15,308 nucleotides of DNA, taken from contig JBBKWH010000006.1 in NCBI GenBank assembly GCA_037968855.1, positions 1 through 15,308 of the forward strand. The letters are read 5' to 3'. The DNA is from JBBKWH01 sp037968855. Its GTDB lineage: Bacteria > Pseudomonadota > Gammaproteobacteria > Pseudomonadales > Moraxellaceae. Positions within the stretch are counted from its first letter, which is position 1. Each line of letters begins with the position of its first letter. Shown here piece by piece: positions 1 to 7,949 of this stretch. The notes below the pieces were generated by a model. The model saw only the letters and a program-made list of their open reading frames with translations. It was not told the DNA's origin and made no database searches. A program made the position numbers and the translations under genes.

Positions 1-328
1 CTTTATTGCCTGCCCAAGCTGCTCGCGGCAAGAGTTTGATGTGATTCGGGTGATGAATGCGCTTGAAGAACGACTCGAAGACATTCGCACGCCAATGGAC
101 GTGTCGGTGATTGGCTGTAAGGTCAATGGACCGGGTGAGGCCAAAGAAGCCGATATTGGTGTGGTCGGTGCTGCACCACGCTCGCTGGTCTATCGCAATG
201 GTGAAAAAAGCCATTTGATCGACACCGACAAATTGGTCGATGAGATTGAAAATATGGTGCGGGCGCGAGTGATTGAGCTTGATCAGCAACGCGCCAACGA
301 GATTGTGCGAACCAGCCAAACTGACTAA
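1..328 (+). CDS. ispG: IspG C-terminal part, 4-hydroxy-3-methylbut-2-en-1-yl diphosphate synthase (partial)
   Basis: Only the last ~108 codons are present; the reading frame is open from base 2 and runs off the left edge. IspG is the cytosolic [4Fe-4S] enzyme of the methylerythritol phosphate (non-mevalonate) isoprenoid pathway that reductively converts MEcPP to HMBPP. The visible part is its iron-sulfur domain. The sequence ACPSCSRQEFD near the left edge carries two cluster cysteines, and GCKVNGPGE (bases ~116-142) carries the third cysteine, with a glutamate seven residues later; together these are the family's cluster ligands. The frame ends in TAA at 326-328, and hisS follows 69 bases later on the same strand, the usual gammaproteobacterial order. 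Identification is secure; the N-terminal TIM-barrel part lies outside the window. Confidence 0.96.
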   Translation, partial: FIACPSCSRQEFDVIRVMNALEERLEDIRTPMDVSVIGCKVNGPGEAKEADIGVVGAAPRSLVYRNGEKSHLIDTDKLVDEIENMVRARVIELDQQRANEIVRTSQTD

Positions 329-347
329 CTCGATCATTGAGTCAGTT
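319..347 (+). repeat. Inverted repeat spanning the ispG stop codon
   Basis: AACTGACT (319-326) and AGTCAGTT (340-347) are perfectly complementary arms of 8 bp around a 13-base loop, and CCA/TGG just outside could extend the stem past a bulge. The ispG TAA sits at the inner edge of the left arm. The right arm is followed by GGATAGGCGAGG and not by a T run, so this is not a standard intrinsic terminator. It could be an RNA-processing or stabilising hairpin between ispG and hisS, or chance. Confidence 0.35.
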
Positions 348-397
348 GGATAGGCGAGGTTTGGTGTATTGATATTGCTATGGGATAACCGCTGTTC

Positions 398-1687
398 ATG
401 AGTTCGATTCAGGCCATTAAAGGCTTTAATGATATTTTGCCCAGTCAAACGCCCGCATGGCGCCGACTTGAGGCTGTGCTAACCGGACTGATGGATCAGT
501 ATGGCTATCAACAGATTCGCCTGCCGATTGTCGAGCAGACCCATCTGTTTAAACGCAGCATTGGCGATGCCACCGATATTGTCGAAAAAGAGATGTATAC
601 CTTTTTTGACAAAGGCGAGCCGCCAGAGTCGCTGACCTTGCGTCCAGAAGGCACTGCCAGCACGGTGCGCGCCATGCTTGAGCACAATTTGTTGCGTGGG
701 GCTGCACCGCGTCTGTGGTATATCGGCCCGATGTTTCGCTACGAAAAACCACAAAAAGGCCGCTATCGGCAGTTTCATCAGTTTGGTGTGGAGACCTTTG
801 GCGTTGCCACACCAGACATGGATGCCGAACTGATCTTGATGACCGCACGACTGTGGCAACGTTTGGGCTTGGCCGACAAAGTCCAGCTTGAGCTGAATAC
901 TTTGGGTGAAAGCGAGTCGCGCGGTCATTACCGTGCAGCATTGGTGGAATATTTATCCAGCCATAAAGACCAGTTGGACGAAGACAGCCAGCGTCGTCTG
1001 GGCACCAATCCACTACGGGTGTTGGATAGCAAAAACGCGCAAACCCAAGCGATCTTGGTCAACGCGCCCAAGCTACATGATTTTTTGGATCAAGGCTCGA
1101 TTGATCACTTTGAGCAACTCAAAGGCTATTTGGATGATGCGGGCATTGCCTACGTGATCAACCAAAAGCTGGTGCGTGGCTTGGATTATTACAACAAAAC
1201 CGTATTTGAGTGGACCACCACCCATTTGGGCGCACAAGGTACGGTCTGTGCCGGTGGTCGCTATGACGGCTTGGTCGGACAACTCAAAGGCAAGGCCGAT
1301 CAAAGCGTGCCTGCGGTGGGTTTTGCCCTTGGCATGGAGCGGTTGTTGCTGTTGCTTGAGCAACTCACCGACCAACCGACTAGCCGTGAGTGTGACGTGT
1401 TTATGCTGGCCGATCCTGCCCGTCAGGGTGCAGTGATGCGCTTGGCCGAAAGCTTGCGCGATCAAGCGCCTGTGCTGCGCATTAAGACCGGCAGCGAAGG
1501 CAGCCTCAAAAGCCAAATGAAAAAAGCCGATCAATCAGGTGCGGTACTGGCCCTGATTTTGGGTGAAAGCGAAGCAAACGAACACCGTGTCAGCGTCAAA
1601 GTGCTGGCCAGTGGTGAGCAAATGCAATGGACGCAGGACGATCTGTCGGCTCAGTTGCAGCAGTATTTTAACGATCAGACAGCATAG
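398..1687 (+). CDS. hisS: Histidyl-tRNA synthetase
   Basis: Class II aminoacyl-tRNA synthetase that charges tRNA-His with histidine using ATP; cytosolic homodimer. At 429 residues it matches the usual bacterial length (~424). The N-terminus MSSIQAIKGFNDILP is typical and supports this ATG, although no strong Shine-Dalgarno precedes it. Visible motifs: LRPEGTAS (81-88), motif 2 with RYEKPQKGRYRQFHQFGVE (114-132), the histidine-specific LVRGLDYYNKTVFEW (258-272) and GGRYDGLV (286-293), and motif 3 GFALGMER (308-315). The C-terminal ~100 residues form the anticodon-binding domain. The gene lies 69 bases after ispG, and its TAG stop overlaps the AGGAG ribosome-binding site of yfgM, so it is probably co-transcribed with that gene. 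Confidence 0.98.
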   Translation: MSSIQAIKGFNDILPSQTPAWRRLEAVLTGLMDQYGYQQIRLPIVEQTHLFKRSIGDATDIVEKEMYTFFDKGEPPESLTLRPEGTASTVRAMLEHNLLRGAAPRLWYIGPMFRYEKPQKGRYRQFHQFGVETFGVATPDMDAELILMTARLWQRLGLADKVQLELNTLGESESRGHYRAALVEYLSSHKDQLDEDSQRRLGTNPLRVLDSKNAQTQAILVNAPKLHDFLDQGSIDHFEQLKGYLDDAGIAYVINQKLVRGLDYYNKTVFEWTTTHLGAQGTVCAGGRYDGLVGQLKGKADQSVPAVGFALGMERLLLLLEQLTDQPTSRECDVFMLADPARQGAVMRLAESLRDQAPVLRIKTGSEGSLKSQMKKADQSGAVLALILGESEANEHRVSVKVLASGEQMQWTQDDLSAQLQQYFNDQTA

Positions 1688-1696
1688 GAGTAGGGC

Positions 1697-2404
1697 ATGG
1701 CCGAATATCTCAGCGACGAAGAACAAATTGACCGCCTTAAACGGTTGATTCGCCAATACGGCAGCTCGGCGCTTACCGGCATCTTGCTGGCACTGATTGC
1801 TTATTTTGGCTGGACCTATTGGCAAAAGCGCGAGCTGGCCAATCAGGCCTTGCTGTCTGGCAAGTACCAAGAAGTGGTCGATGCGAGCAAAAATGCACAG
1901 GCGGATAGCACCGATGTAGGGGCAAGAACGCGTTTTCTGGCCTCTGCCAGCACATTGGTCAAAGACAATCCTGACAGTGCTTATGCCTACCAAACTTTGC
2001 TGTTAGAAGCGCGTTTGGCGGCTGACCGTCAAGATTTTACCGCCGCCGAAAAAGCGCTGACGTCTGCCAGCCAAATCAAGTTGGATGATCAAGGGTTGCA
2101 GCAAATGGCACTGACTCGTCTGGCACGGGTGCAATTGCAATTGGGCAAAAACGACGCCGCATTGGCAACCGTCAAAAAAGTCACTTTGCCATCGTTTATC
2201 CCCAGTGCAGCAGAGTTACAGGGCGATATTGAACTGCTCAAAAATGATCAAACCGCTGCCAAAAAGTCCTATCAAACCGCATGGGATGCCTTGGCCAAGC
2301 GTCAACAGCCACGCCAATTGCTTAAGGTCAAAATGGAAGCGTTGGGCATGACGGTCGCTGATGTCAAAGTGCCAAATCCTATTCGTGACGAGGTTGCATC
2401 ATGA
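1697..2404 (+). CDS. yfgM: YfgM-type TPR membrane protein, ancillary SecYEG/periplasmic chaperone subunit
   Basis: 235 residues; the E. coli homologue has 206. The short cytosolic N-terminus is charged and contains SDEEQIDRLKRLIRQYG (residues 6-22), a hallmark of this family. It is followed by one membrane helix (about 24-42, ALTGILLALIAYFGWTYW) and a soluble, Ala/Leu/Gln-rich helical C-terminal domain consistent with TPR-like repeats (about 45-225). In E. coli YfgM sits in the inner membrane with its C-terminus in the periplasm, associates with SecYEG and PpiD, and helps hand over exported proteins. The start is set by AGGAG at 1686-1690, six bases before the ATG and overlapping the hisS stop. 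The TGA stop overlaps the bamB ATG by four bases (ATGA), indicating translational coupling to another envelope-assembly gene. Function is inferred from family and synteny. Confidence 0.9.
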   Translation: MAEYLSDEEQIDRLKRLIRQYGSSALTGILLALIAYFGWTYWQKRELANQALLSGKYQEVVDASKNAQADSTDVGARTRFLASASTLVKDNPDSAYAYQTLLLEARLAADRQDFTAAEKALTSASQIKLDDQGLQQMALTRLARVQLQLGKNDAALATVKKVTLPSFIPSAAELQGDIELLKNDQTAAKKSYQTAWDALAKRQQPRQLLKVKMEALGMTVADVKVPNPIRDEVAS

Positions 2405-3582
2405 GTACAAGCACGCAACGTATGATGCGTCCGTTGTTGGTGACAGCCATGACGGCGGCCATGGTCGCTAGTGTGACACTGAGTAGTGGTTGCTCACGTG
2501 GGCTTAAGCCCGAAGTGCATAAGCCAAGCAAATTGCCAGAGATTAGCGCGCCAGTTCAAGCCTTGTCCGAAGTCTGGCACGAGCGTGTCGGAGGTGGTGA
2601 TCGTAAAGATCCACTGCGCTTGCAGTTGGCCAGCAATGAACAGTTGATCATTGCTGCCAATCGTGATGGTGAAGTCACCGCGTGGCCAGTTGGTAGCAAT
2701 AAATCGCTCTGGACACGCAAGCTCAAGCGTCCGGTGAGTGGCGGTGTCACGCTACAAGATGATATGGCAGTGGTTGGCACCGAGACCGGTCATCTGATCG
2801 CGCTAAACAGCAAAACCGGCGAGACACTCTGGCAGCGAAAGTTGACTGCATCGGTACTCGCACCAGCATTGATTGCGGGTGATCGAGTGGTGGTGTTGGC
2901 CAATGATGGCACGGTCACTGGGACGGATCGCGTCACGGGTCAGCCCGTCTGGAGCTTTGATGTACCAGTGCCTGCGATTAGCGTGCGTGGCTCAGCCTCA
3001 CCGATTTTGTTTGATGATAATCGTGTGATTGTCTCAAGTGCGGGTGGTCGGATCTATTCTTTAGATTTGCAAACCGGTGTACCGCAGTGGGAAGGCCGCG
3101 TAGCGATTAACCAAGGTCGGTCGGACGTGCAACGCCTGATCGATATTGACGGCACGCCGTTGATCTCAGGTCGTCAGTTGTATGTGGTCAGCTACCAAGG
3201 CCAGCTTAAAGCAGTTGATCTCGATAGCCAGCGCGTACGTTGGAGCATGGATACCAGCAGTTTGCGTAGTCCAGCCACAGGTATTGGCAATATTTATGTC
3301 AGCACGGCAGAAGGCAATATCGAAGCCTACGACGAGCAAGACGGCAAGTTGCTGTGGACACAAAAAGATTTGGCCTATCGTGATCTGTCCAACCCTGTGG
3401 TTTTGGGTCGGTATTTGATCGTGGGCGATGCGGACGGTTATGTGCATTTGCTTGAACAAACCGAAGGCAAAATAGTGGGCCGTGTGCGTACACGCGGCGC
3501 GGTTCGTTTTCTGCGTGTGGTGAATGATCGACTGTTGGTCGACAGCAGCACAGGCCATCTTAGTATCTGGCAGGTTCGTTGA
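2401..3582 (+). CDS. bamB: Outer membrane assembly lipoprotein BamB
   Basis: 393 residues, the normal length for BamB, the beta-propeller lipoprotein subunit of the BAM complex that inserts beta-barrel proteins into the outer membrane. A signal peptide covers residues 1-30 and is cleaved before Cys31 (LSSGC). Serine at -3 makes this lipobox less canonical than Leu-x-x-Cys, but Ser at +2 fits outer-membrane sorting. Residues ~55-393 contain propeller repeats ending in TG-x-x-x-W motifs: SNKSLW (99-104), KTGETLW (138-144), VTGQPVW (178-184), QTGVPQW (224-230), DSQRVRW (275-281) and QDGKLLW (313-319). The loop RLIDIDGTP (245-253) corresponds to the conserved region that contacts BamA in E. coli. 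It overlaps yfgM by four bases and der begins three bases after its stop, so the genes appear to be one transcription unit. Confidence 0.95.
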   Translation: MSTSTQRMMRPLLVTAMTAAMVASVTLSSGCSRGLKPEVHKPSKLPEISAPVQALSEVWHERVGGGDRKDPLRLQLASNEQLIIAANRDGEVTAWPVGSNKSLWTRKLKRPVSGGVTLQDDMAVVGTETGHLIALNSKTGETLWQRKLTASVLAPALIAGDRVVVLANDGTVTGTDRVTGQPVWSFDVPVPAISVRGSASPILFDDNRVIVSSAGGRIYSLDLQTGVPQWEGRVAINQGRSDVQRLIDIDGTPLISGRQLYVVSYQGQLKAVDLDSQRVRWSMDTSSLRSPATGIGNIYVSTAEGNIEAYDEQDGKLLWTQKDLAYRDLSNPVVLGRYLIVGDADGYVHLLEQTEGKIVGRVRTRGAVRFLRVVNDRLLVDSSTGHLSIWQVR

Positions 3583-3585
3583 TCC

Positions 3586-4989
3586 ATGAGACCCGTCATC
3601 GCCTTAATTGGGCGGCCCAATGTGGGCAAATCCACCATCTTTAACCAAATCACCAAGACCCGTAATGCCTTGGTGGCCGATCTACCGGGTTTAACCCGTG
3701 ATCGACAGTATGGTGATGCAACGTTTGAGAATCGCTCGTTTATTGTGGTCGATACCGGTGGTATTGGCGAAGGTGAGCAAGGTATTGATCAATATATGGC
3801 TGAGCAATCGCGTACTGCGGTTGAAGAAGCCGATATTATTTTGTTTATCGTCGATGCCAAAGCGGGTTTGTTGGCATCGGATGAACAAATTGCGGCCAAT
3901 CTGCGCACCTTGGGCAAAAAAGTCCATTTGGTGGCCAATAAGGTCGATGGCGTACATGCCGAAGCCGCCGTCTCTGAGTTTTTTAAACTGGGTTTTGGCG
4001 AACCGCATCATGTCGCGGCCAGTCATGGCCGTGGCATTACCCAGTTGCTCGAAGACGTGCTGCTGACGTTACCTGAAGACGTCGAGCTTGATACTACCCA
4101 AAATGCACCGGGTTTGCGGATGGCCATTATTGGTCGTCCAAACGTCGGTAAATCCACATTGGTCAATCGCCTATTGGGTGAAGATCGGGTGGTGGTGTTT
4201 GATATGCCCGGCACCACGCGAGATAGTATTTATATCCCGTTTGAGCGTCAGGGCAAGCAGTACACCTTGATCGATACGGCGGGTGTGCGTCGTCGTGGCA
4301 AGATCGGCGAAACCGTCGAAAAATTCTCGGTGATCAAGACCCTACAAGCGATGAAAGACGCGCATGTGGTGGTGGTGGTGATTGATGCACACGAGGGCAT
4401 TGTCGAGCAAGACTTGCACTTGATTGGCTTTGCGCTTGAGGCCGGCCGTGCCATTGTGATTGCAATCAACAAATGGGATGGTATGAGCGACTACGAGCGC
4501 TCGTTGGTCAAAAAAGACGTCGAGCGTCGTTTTGACTTTGTGCCGTGGGTCAAGATTCACATGATTTCGGCGTTGCATGGTTCGGGCGTGGGCGATCTAT
4601 ATCCGTCCATTCATCGTGCTTATGAGTCGGCCATGTTTAAAGGCGCAACGCATCGTCTGACTCAGATTTTAGAAGACGCTGTCGAGCAGCATCAACCACC
4701 GATGGTTGGCGGTCGCCGGATTAAGATGCGCTATGCCCACATGGGCGGGCAGAATCCCCCGCTGATTGTGATCCATGGTAATCAGATGGACCATGTGCCA
4801 GCGGATTATCGTCGTTATCTGGAAAACGTGTTCCGCAAAGTGTTTCGCTTGCAAGGCACACCGATCCAGATTGAGTTTAAGAGTGGTGAAAATCCATTTG
4901 CCGGTCGTCGCAATGTGGTGAGCGACCGTGACTCAGAGCGTAAACGGCGCTATGTTCAGGGCTTCAAAAAACAACAGAAGAAGCGCTGA
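3586..4989 (+). CDS. der: Ribosome biogenesis GTPase Der (EngA)
   Basis: Essential GTPase with two tandem G domains that binds the 50S subunit during its maturation. 467 residues against ~490 in E. coli. G domain 1: P-loop GRPNVGKST (9-17), DTGG (56-59), NKVD (118-121). G domain 2: an identical P-loop GRPNVGKST (183-191), DTAG (230-233), NKWD (295-298). The C-terminal KH-like domain (~350-440) ends in a basic tail, KKQQKKR. The linker between the G domains (~165-178) is short, which explains much of the length difference from E. coli. Val261-265 is encoded by five consecutive GTG codons (4366-4380), a small trinucleotide run. The gene starts three bases after bamB with only a weak upstream AGG, suggesting coupling to bamB translation. 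All GTP-binding motifs look intact. Confidence 0.97.
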   Translation: MRPVIALIGRPNVGKSTIFNQITKTRNALVADLPGLTRDRQYGDATFENRSFIVVDTGGIGEGEQGIDQYMAEQSRTAVEEADIILFIVDAKAGLLASDEQIAANLRTLGKKVHLVANKVDGVHAEAAVSEFFKLGFGEPHHVAASHGRGITQLLEDVLLTLPEDVELDTTQNAPGLRMAIIGRPNVGKSTLVNRLLGEDRVVVFDMPGTTRDSIYIPFERQGKQYTLIDTAGVRRRGKIGETVEKFSVIKTLQAMKDAHVVVVVIDAHEGIVEQDLHLIGFALEAGRAIVIAINKWDGMSDYERSLVKKDVERRFDFVPWVKIHMISALHGSGVGDLYPSIHRAYESAMFKGATHRLTQILEDAVEQHQPPMVGGRRIKMRYAHMGGQNPPLIVIHGNQMDHVPADYRRYLENVFRKVFRLQGTPIQIEFKSGENPFAGRRNVVSDRDSERKRRYVQGFKKQQKKR

Positions 4990-4990
4990 T

Positions 4991-5026
4991 ATGTCGATGG
5001 TTTTGCTGACGGGATGCAGTCGTTAA
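4991..5026 (+). other. 11-codon mini-ORF overlapping the kinase start
   Basis: An ATG one base after the der stop opens an 11-codon frame (MSMVLLTGCSR) whose TAA at 5024-5026 shares its last A with an in-frame ATG (5026-5028) of the kinase. The arrangement (TAATG) is typical of translational coupling. Only a weak AGAAG precedes it and no conservation can be judged here, so it may be accidental. If translated, it would favour codon 5 of the kinase as the real start. Confidence 0.25.
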
Positions 5027-6843
5027 TGAAAGGCCGTACCCAGTCAGCAGCCGCACTGCTGCGATGGGCGGGCCTGTTGCCTGCCACTGCATTGTTAGTG
5101 GTGATGTTTGGGTTACAGGGCATCTACCTGATCAATGATGTGCAAGAACAACAAGCGGCCATTGCGCAACGCATGGCCGATTTGCTGGCTGCATCTGCTG
5201 CCGAATCTAGTGCCCAGCATGATTTTCAGTTGTTTCGAGTTCAGGTGGAACAAGCGGTTGGCACTGAGCCAGTGCATCAAGTTCGCTTTGTAGCACTTAA
5301 GCCAGAGCGCGCACAGGCCAGTCAGAGCAATCAAATTTCAACGCAGCAAATCAGTCGTTTTTCGAGCGTAGAACTACCGATTATGACCCGTAGTGGTCCA
5401 GCCAAAGTGCTGATTGGCTATGTGGTGGTGGATATTGATCTGATGCCACGTCTCATGGGTGTCAGCAGCTTTTTGCAGCAACAACTGGTGATTTTGTTGC
5501 TGCTATTATTGGTATTATGGCTCGGCTTGGGCATCTGGGCCAGACAAGTCACCCAACCGCTAAAACGCCTAACATGGATTGCCGATCAAATACGCCAAGG
5601 CCATGCCGTAGTGGCCAGTATCGAAAAACAACAAAGCCGTGTGCAAGAGTTGATGACACTGGGACGAGATCTGGATGTGCTATCGACCCAAACTCAAGAT
5701 TTGCGCCAACAGTTGCGCACCGCAGCGCAAGACGTTGAGCGTCTGACCCAGCGTGAAAAACTGGCTCGTAGTAGTCGTGACGACTTTCAGTCCATGATCA
5801 CCCACGAGCTCAAAACACCGCTCAATGCGATTTGGGGTGGCGTACAGTTGTTGCGTGCCGAACCGTTGACTGCGACGCAGTCAGATACTGTGCGCATGAT
5901 TGCCAAGGGCAGTCAAAACTTATCCAAATTGTTGGATCAGATTTTGGCCATGTTGGGTCTAGAGCAAGGCCGGATTGTGCTGCATCTGGAGTCTTTTGAT
6001 CCGGCACAAATGTTGAGCCAATTGGCCGAAGAGTTTCAGCGCCTAGCCTCAGCCAAGCAGCTCCGTATGGAGGTCGAAATCAGCCATGGTCATCAACTGC
6101 TCGAAGCCGATGTCAGCAAAATACGGCAGATTTTAAGCTTGCTGTTAGATAACGCGATCAAGTTTACCGAGCAAGGTCATGTGCGCTTGCACTCGTGGAT
6201 TGAACCGGATGAAGGCGAGCGTTTGTTGTGGTGCTGTGATGTGCAGGACAGCGGGATTGGTATTGCAGCCGATTTGCAGGACGAGATTTTTAAGCCATTT
6301 TTTCAGATTGATAGCGCCCAAACTCGCCGCTATGAAGGAGCGGGAATGGGGCTAGCATTGGCTCAACGCTTGTCTCAGATTATGAATGGCCAGATTATGG
6401 TCAGTAGCGTGCCCAATGAGGGTAGTCGCTTTTGCTTGCGTGTTTCAGTAATGCCATGGCAACAAAATGCACCAGATCAACAGCTTGTGGCCCGTCGAGT
6501 GATTGTGTTTGAGACCGGTTTGGCTGGTGAGCTGTCTCGCATGTTGGCATCAATTGGCCTGAACGTGCATCGTATTCAATCGGTTGAGCATGCGGTTCAA
6601 TTGTGCCGTGAGGATCATATTGATGCACTGGTGATCTGCATGCATGTGTCGGATAGCATGACCAAAGACTTGGTCAAGCAGGTGCGTGACATTGAGCATC
6701 AGCATGTGATCGTGATTCAAACCATTGAGCGCGATAGTGCTAGTAATCGTGAAGCAGGCCATGCATTGGGCATTGATCATTGGCTGCGTTGGCCTAGACC
6801 ACGTGCGGACATTGTTGAAGATCTTGCCCGCTGGATGGGATGA
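5014..6843 (+). CDS. Membrane-bound hybrid histidine kinase with degenerate receiver
   Basis: 609 residues. Layout: membrane helix 1 (~21-40), periplasmic sensor segment (~41-150) without a recognisable named fold, membrane helix 2 (~153-174), HAMP-like segment (~175-230), coiled coil (~225-255), then HisKA with the H-box ITHELKTPLN and phosphoacceptor His264. The HATPase domain has N-box Asn380 (LLLDNAIKF), G1 DSGIGI (412-417), FKPFF (426-430) and G2 GAGMGL (442-447), so the kinase core looks active. A C-terminal receiver-like domain (~494-609) lacks key residues: Cys542 stands where the phosphorylated Asp belongs (Asp537 is five before it, as in DLVLLD), Trp593 replaces the conserved Lys before Pro594, and the acidic pair is Glu500-Thr501. 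No response regulator gene is adjacent. The start is ambiguous: ATG 5014 or in-frame ATG 5026. The gene lies 24 bases after der and is probably in its operon. The signal sensed is unknown. Confidence 0.88.
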   Translation: MQSLMKGRTQSAAALLRWAGLLPATALLVVMFGLQGIYLINDVQEQQAAIAQRMADLLAASAAESSAQHDFQLFRVQVEQAVGTEPVHQVRFVALKPERAQASQSNQISTQQISRFSSVELPIMTRSGPAKVLIGYVVVDIDLMPRLMGVSSFLQQQLVILLLLLLVLWLGLGIWARQVTQPLKRLTWIADQIRQGHAVVASIEKQQSRVQELMTLGRDLDVLSTQTQDLRQQLRTAAQDVERLTQREKLARSSRDDFQSMITHELKTPLNAIWGGVQLLRAEPLTATQSDTVRMIAKGSQNLSKLLDQILAMLGLEQGRIVLHLESFDPAQMLSQLAEEFQRLASAKQLRMEVEISHGHQLLEADVSKIRQILSLLLDNAIKFTEQGHVRLHSWIEPDEGERLLWCCDVQDSGIGIAADLQDEIFKPFFQIDSAQTRRYEGAGMGLALAQRLSQIMNGQIMVSSVPNEGSRFCLRVSVMPWQQNAPDQQLVARRVIVFETGLAGELSRMLASIGLNVHRIQSVEHAVQLCREDHIDALVICMHVSDSMTKDLVKQVRDIEHQHVIVIQTIERDSASNREAGHALGIDHWLRWPRPRADIVEDLARWMG

Positions 6844-6905
6844 ATGAGCACTGCGCTGTCTCACGTGTGAGGCATGATTCATTGATTTGGTCGATTTTGA
6901 TCCAC

Positions 6906-6933
6906 AAAAAAGCCTGCAATTGCAGGCTTTTTT
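6906..6933. terminator. Bidirectional intrinsic terminator between the kinase and secF
   Basis: A perfect 28-base palindrome: an A6 tract, GCCTGCAA, its complement TTGCAGGC, and a T6 tract. It lies 63 bases after the kinase stop (+ strand) and 18 bases past the secF stop (- strand), so it can end both converging transcripts. Confidence 0.9.
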
Positions 6934-6950
6934 GATTCAGCCAGAGTGGC

Positions 6951-7937
6951 TTATAACACAATGTCTTCGTCATCAAACTCAGGCTTGAGGTTGACCACAA
7001 AGTCTTTGCGTGACAGGCCCATCATCAACGCATAACTGGTTGCGATATAGATGGAGGAGTAAGTCCCCGCAAATAGACCTACCAGCATGGCCACGGAGAA
7101 CCAGTACAACCCATCACCGCCCAAGAAGTACATTGCCACTACTACCAATAATACGGTGGCAACGGTCATGATGGTTCGACGTAGGGTTTCGGTCAGTGAG
7201 ACGTCGATAATTTCGGTGGGGTCTGCGCCACGAATCTTACGGAAATTTTCACGGACTCGATCAAATACCACGATGGTATCGTTAAGCGAGTAACCAATCA
7301 GCGCCAATACAGCCGCCAACACGGTCATATCAAACGGCCAACCCATTAACGAGAAAATACCCACGGTAAACAGGGTGTCGTGTAGCAAAGAAATCACCGC
7401 ACCCACTGCCAGTTTGATCTCAAAGCGAATGGCCACATAGATCAGCATCATCACTAAGGCCAATGCCAAGGCGCCGACTGAGCGAACATACAACTCGCTA
7501 CCGATCTGGCTACCGACCGCATCGACTTTGGGTACCTCAGCCGCGTTGTTGGGGAGCTGGACGGCGGCTTTAAGGCGCGACGGCAGGTTTTCACCGTCTT
7601 GTGGTGGCATCCGAATCAACAAATCACGCTGAGTTCCGAGGTACTGCACGACAGGATCTTTAAAGCCCGCTTTGGCAAGTGCCTGTTGCACAGTGGCTTG
7701 TTCGACCGGCTGGCTATAGTTGATTTCTGCCGAAACCCCACCGGTAAAGTCCAAACCAAGGTTAAGCCCTTTGGTGACAATCGAGAACATCCCAATTAAC
7801 ACCATGGCCAGCGAGAAAATGGCCATTGGGGTACGCCAGCGCATAAATCGAATCACGCGCTGCTCTGGCTGTGGCGGCTGACCCGCTGGCTGTGTGTCTT
7901 GAGTCACCTGATTGGAGTCGTCATTTGAAACAGTCAT
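6951..7937 (-). CDS. secF: Protein translocase subunit SecF
   Basis: RND-family membrane protein that, with SecD and YajC, uses the proton gradient to pull exported proteins through SecYEG and release them in the periplasm. The frame opens at 7943 (330 residues, MSMTV), but AGGAG (complement of 7944-7948) directly abuts that ATG. The second ATG at 7937 has a proper seven-base spacing and is my preferred start, giving 328 residues (E. coli 323). Motifs, numbered from the upstream ATG: first membrane helix ~40-56, LGLDFTGGV (62-70) at the start of the periplasmic domain, and the RND signature GYSLNDTIVVFDRVREN (217-233) with Asp222 in a transmembrane position. Five C-terminal membrane helices span ~155-310. 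The N-terminal ~28 residues are polar and Gln/Pro-rich. The gene lies a few bases after secD, clearly in one operon. Confidence 0.97.
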   Translation of the reverse strand: MTVSNDDSNQVTQDTQPAGQPPQPEQRVIRFMRWRTPMAIFSLAMVLIGMFSIVTKGLNLGLDFTGGVSAEINYSQPVEQATVQQALAKAGFKDPVVQYLGTQRDLLIRMPPQDGENLPSRLKAAVQLPNNAAEVPKVDAVGSQIGSELYVRSVGALALALVMMLIYVAIRFEIKLAVGAVISLLHDTLFTVGIFSLMGWPFDMTVLAAVLALIGYSLNDTIVVFDRVRENFRKIRGADPTEIIDVSLTETLRRTIMTVATVLLVVVAMYFLGGDGLYWFSVAMLVGLFAGTYSSIYIATSYALMMGLSRKDFVVNLKPEFDDEDIVL

Positions 7938-7949
7938 GCTCATCTCCTG

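Noticed and set aside
479..1534. Long frames antisense to or overlapping hisS (for example 479-928 and 1073-1534 on the - strand)
   Set aside because: They are shadows of the hisS reading frame: His/Gln/Arg-rich, no family features, and the sense gene is unmistakable.
4366..4380. Five tandem GTG codons in der as a phase-variable tract
   Set aside because: Changes in copy number would keep the frame, and the run encodes a normal hydrophobic strand (VVVVVID) of the second G domain.
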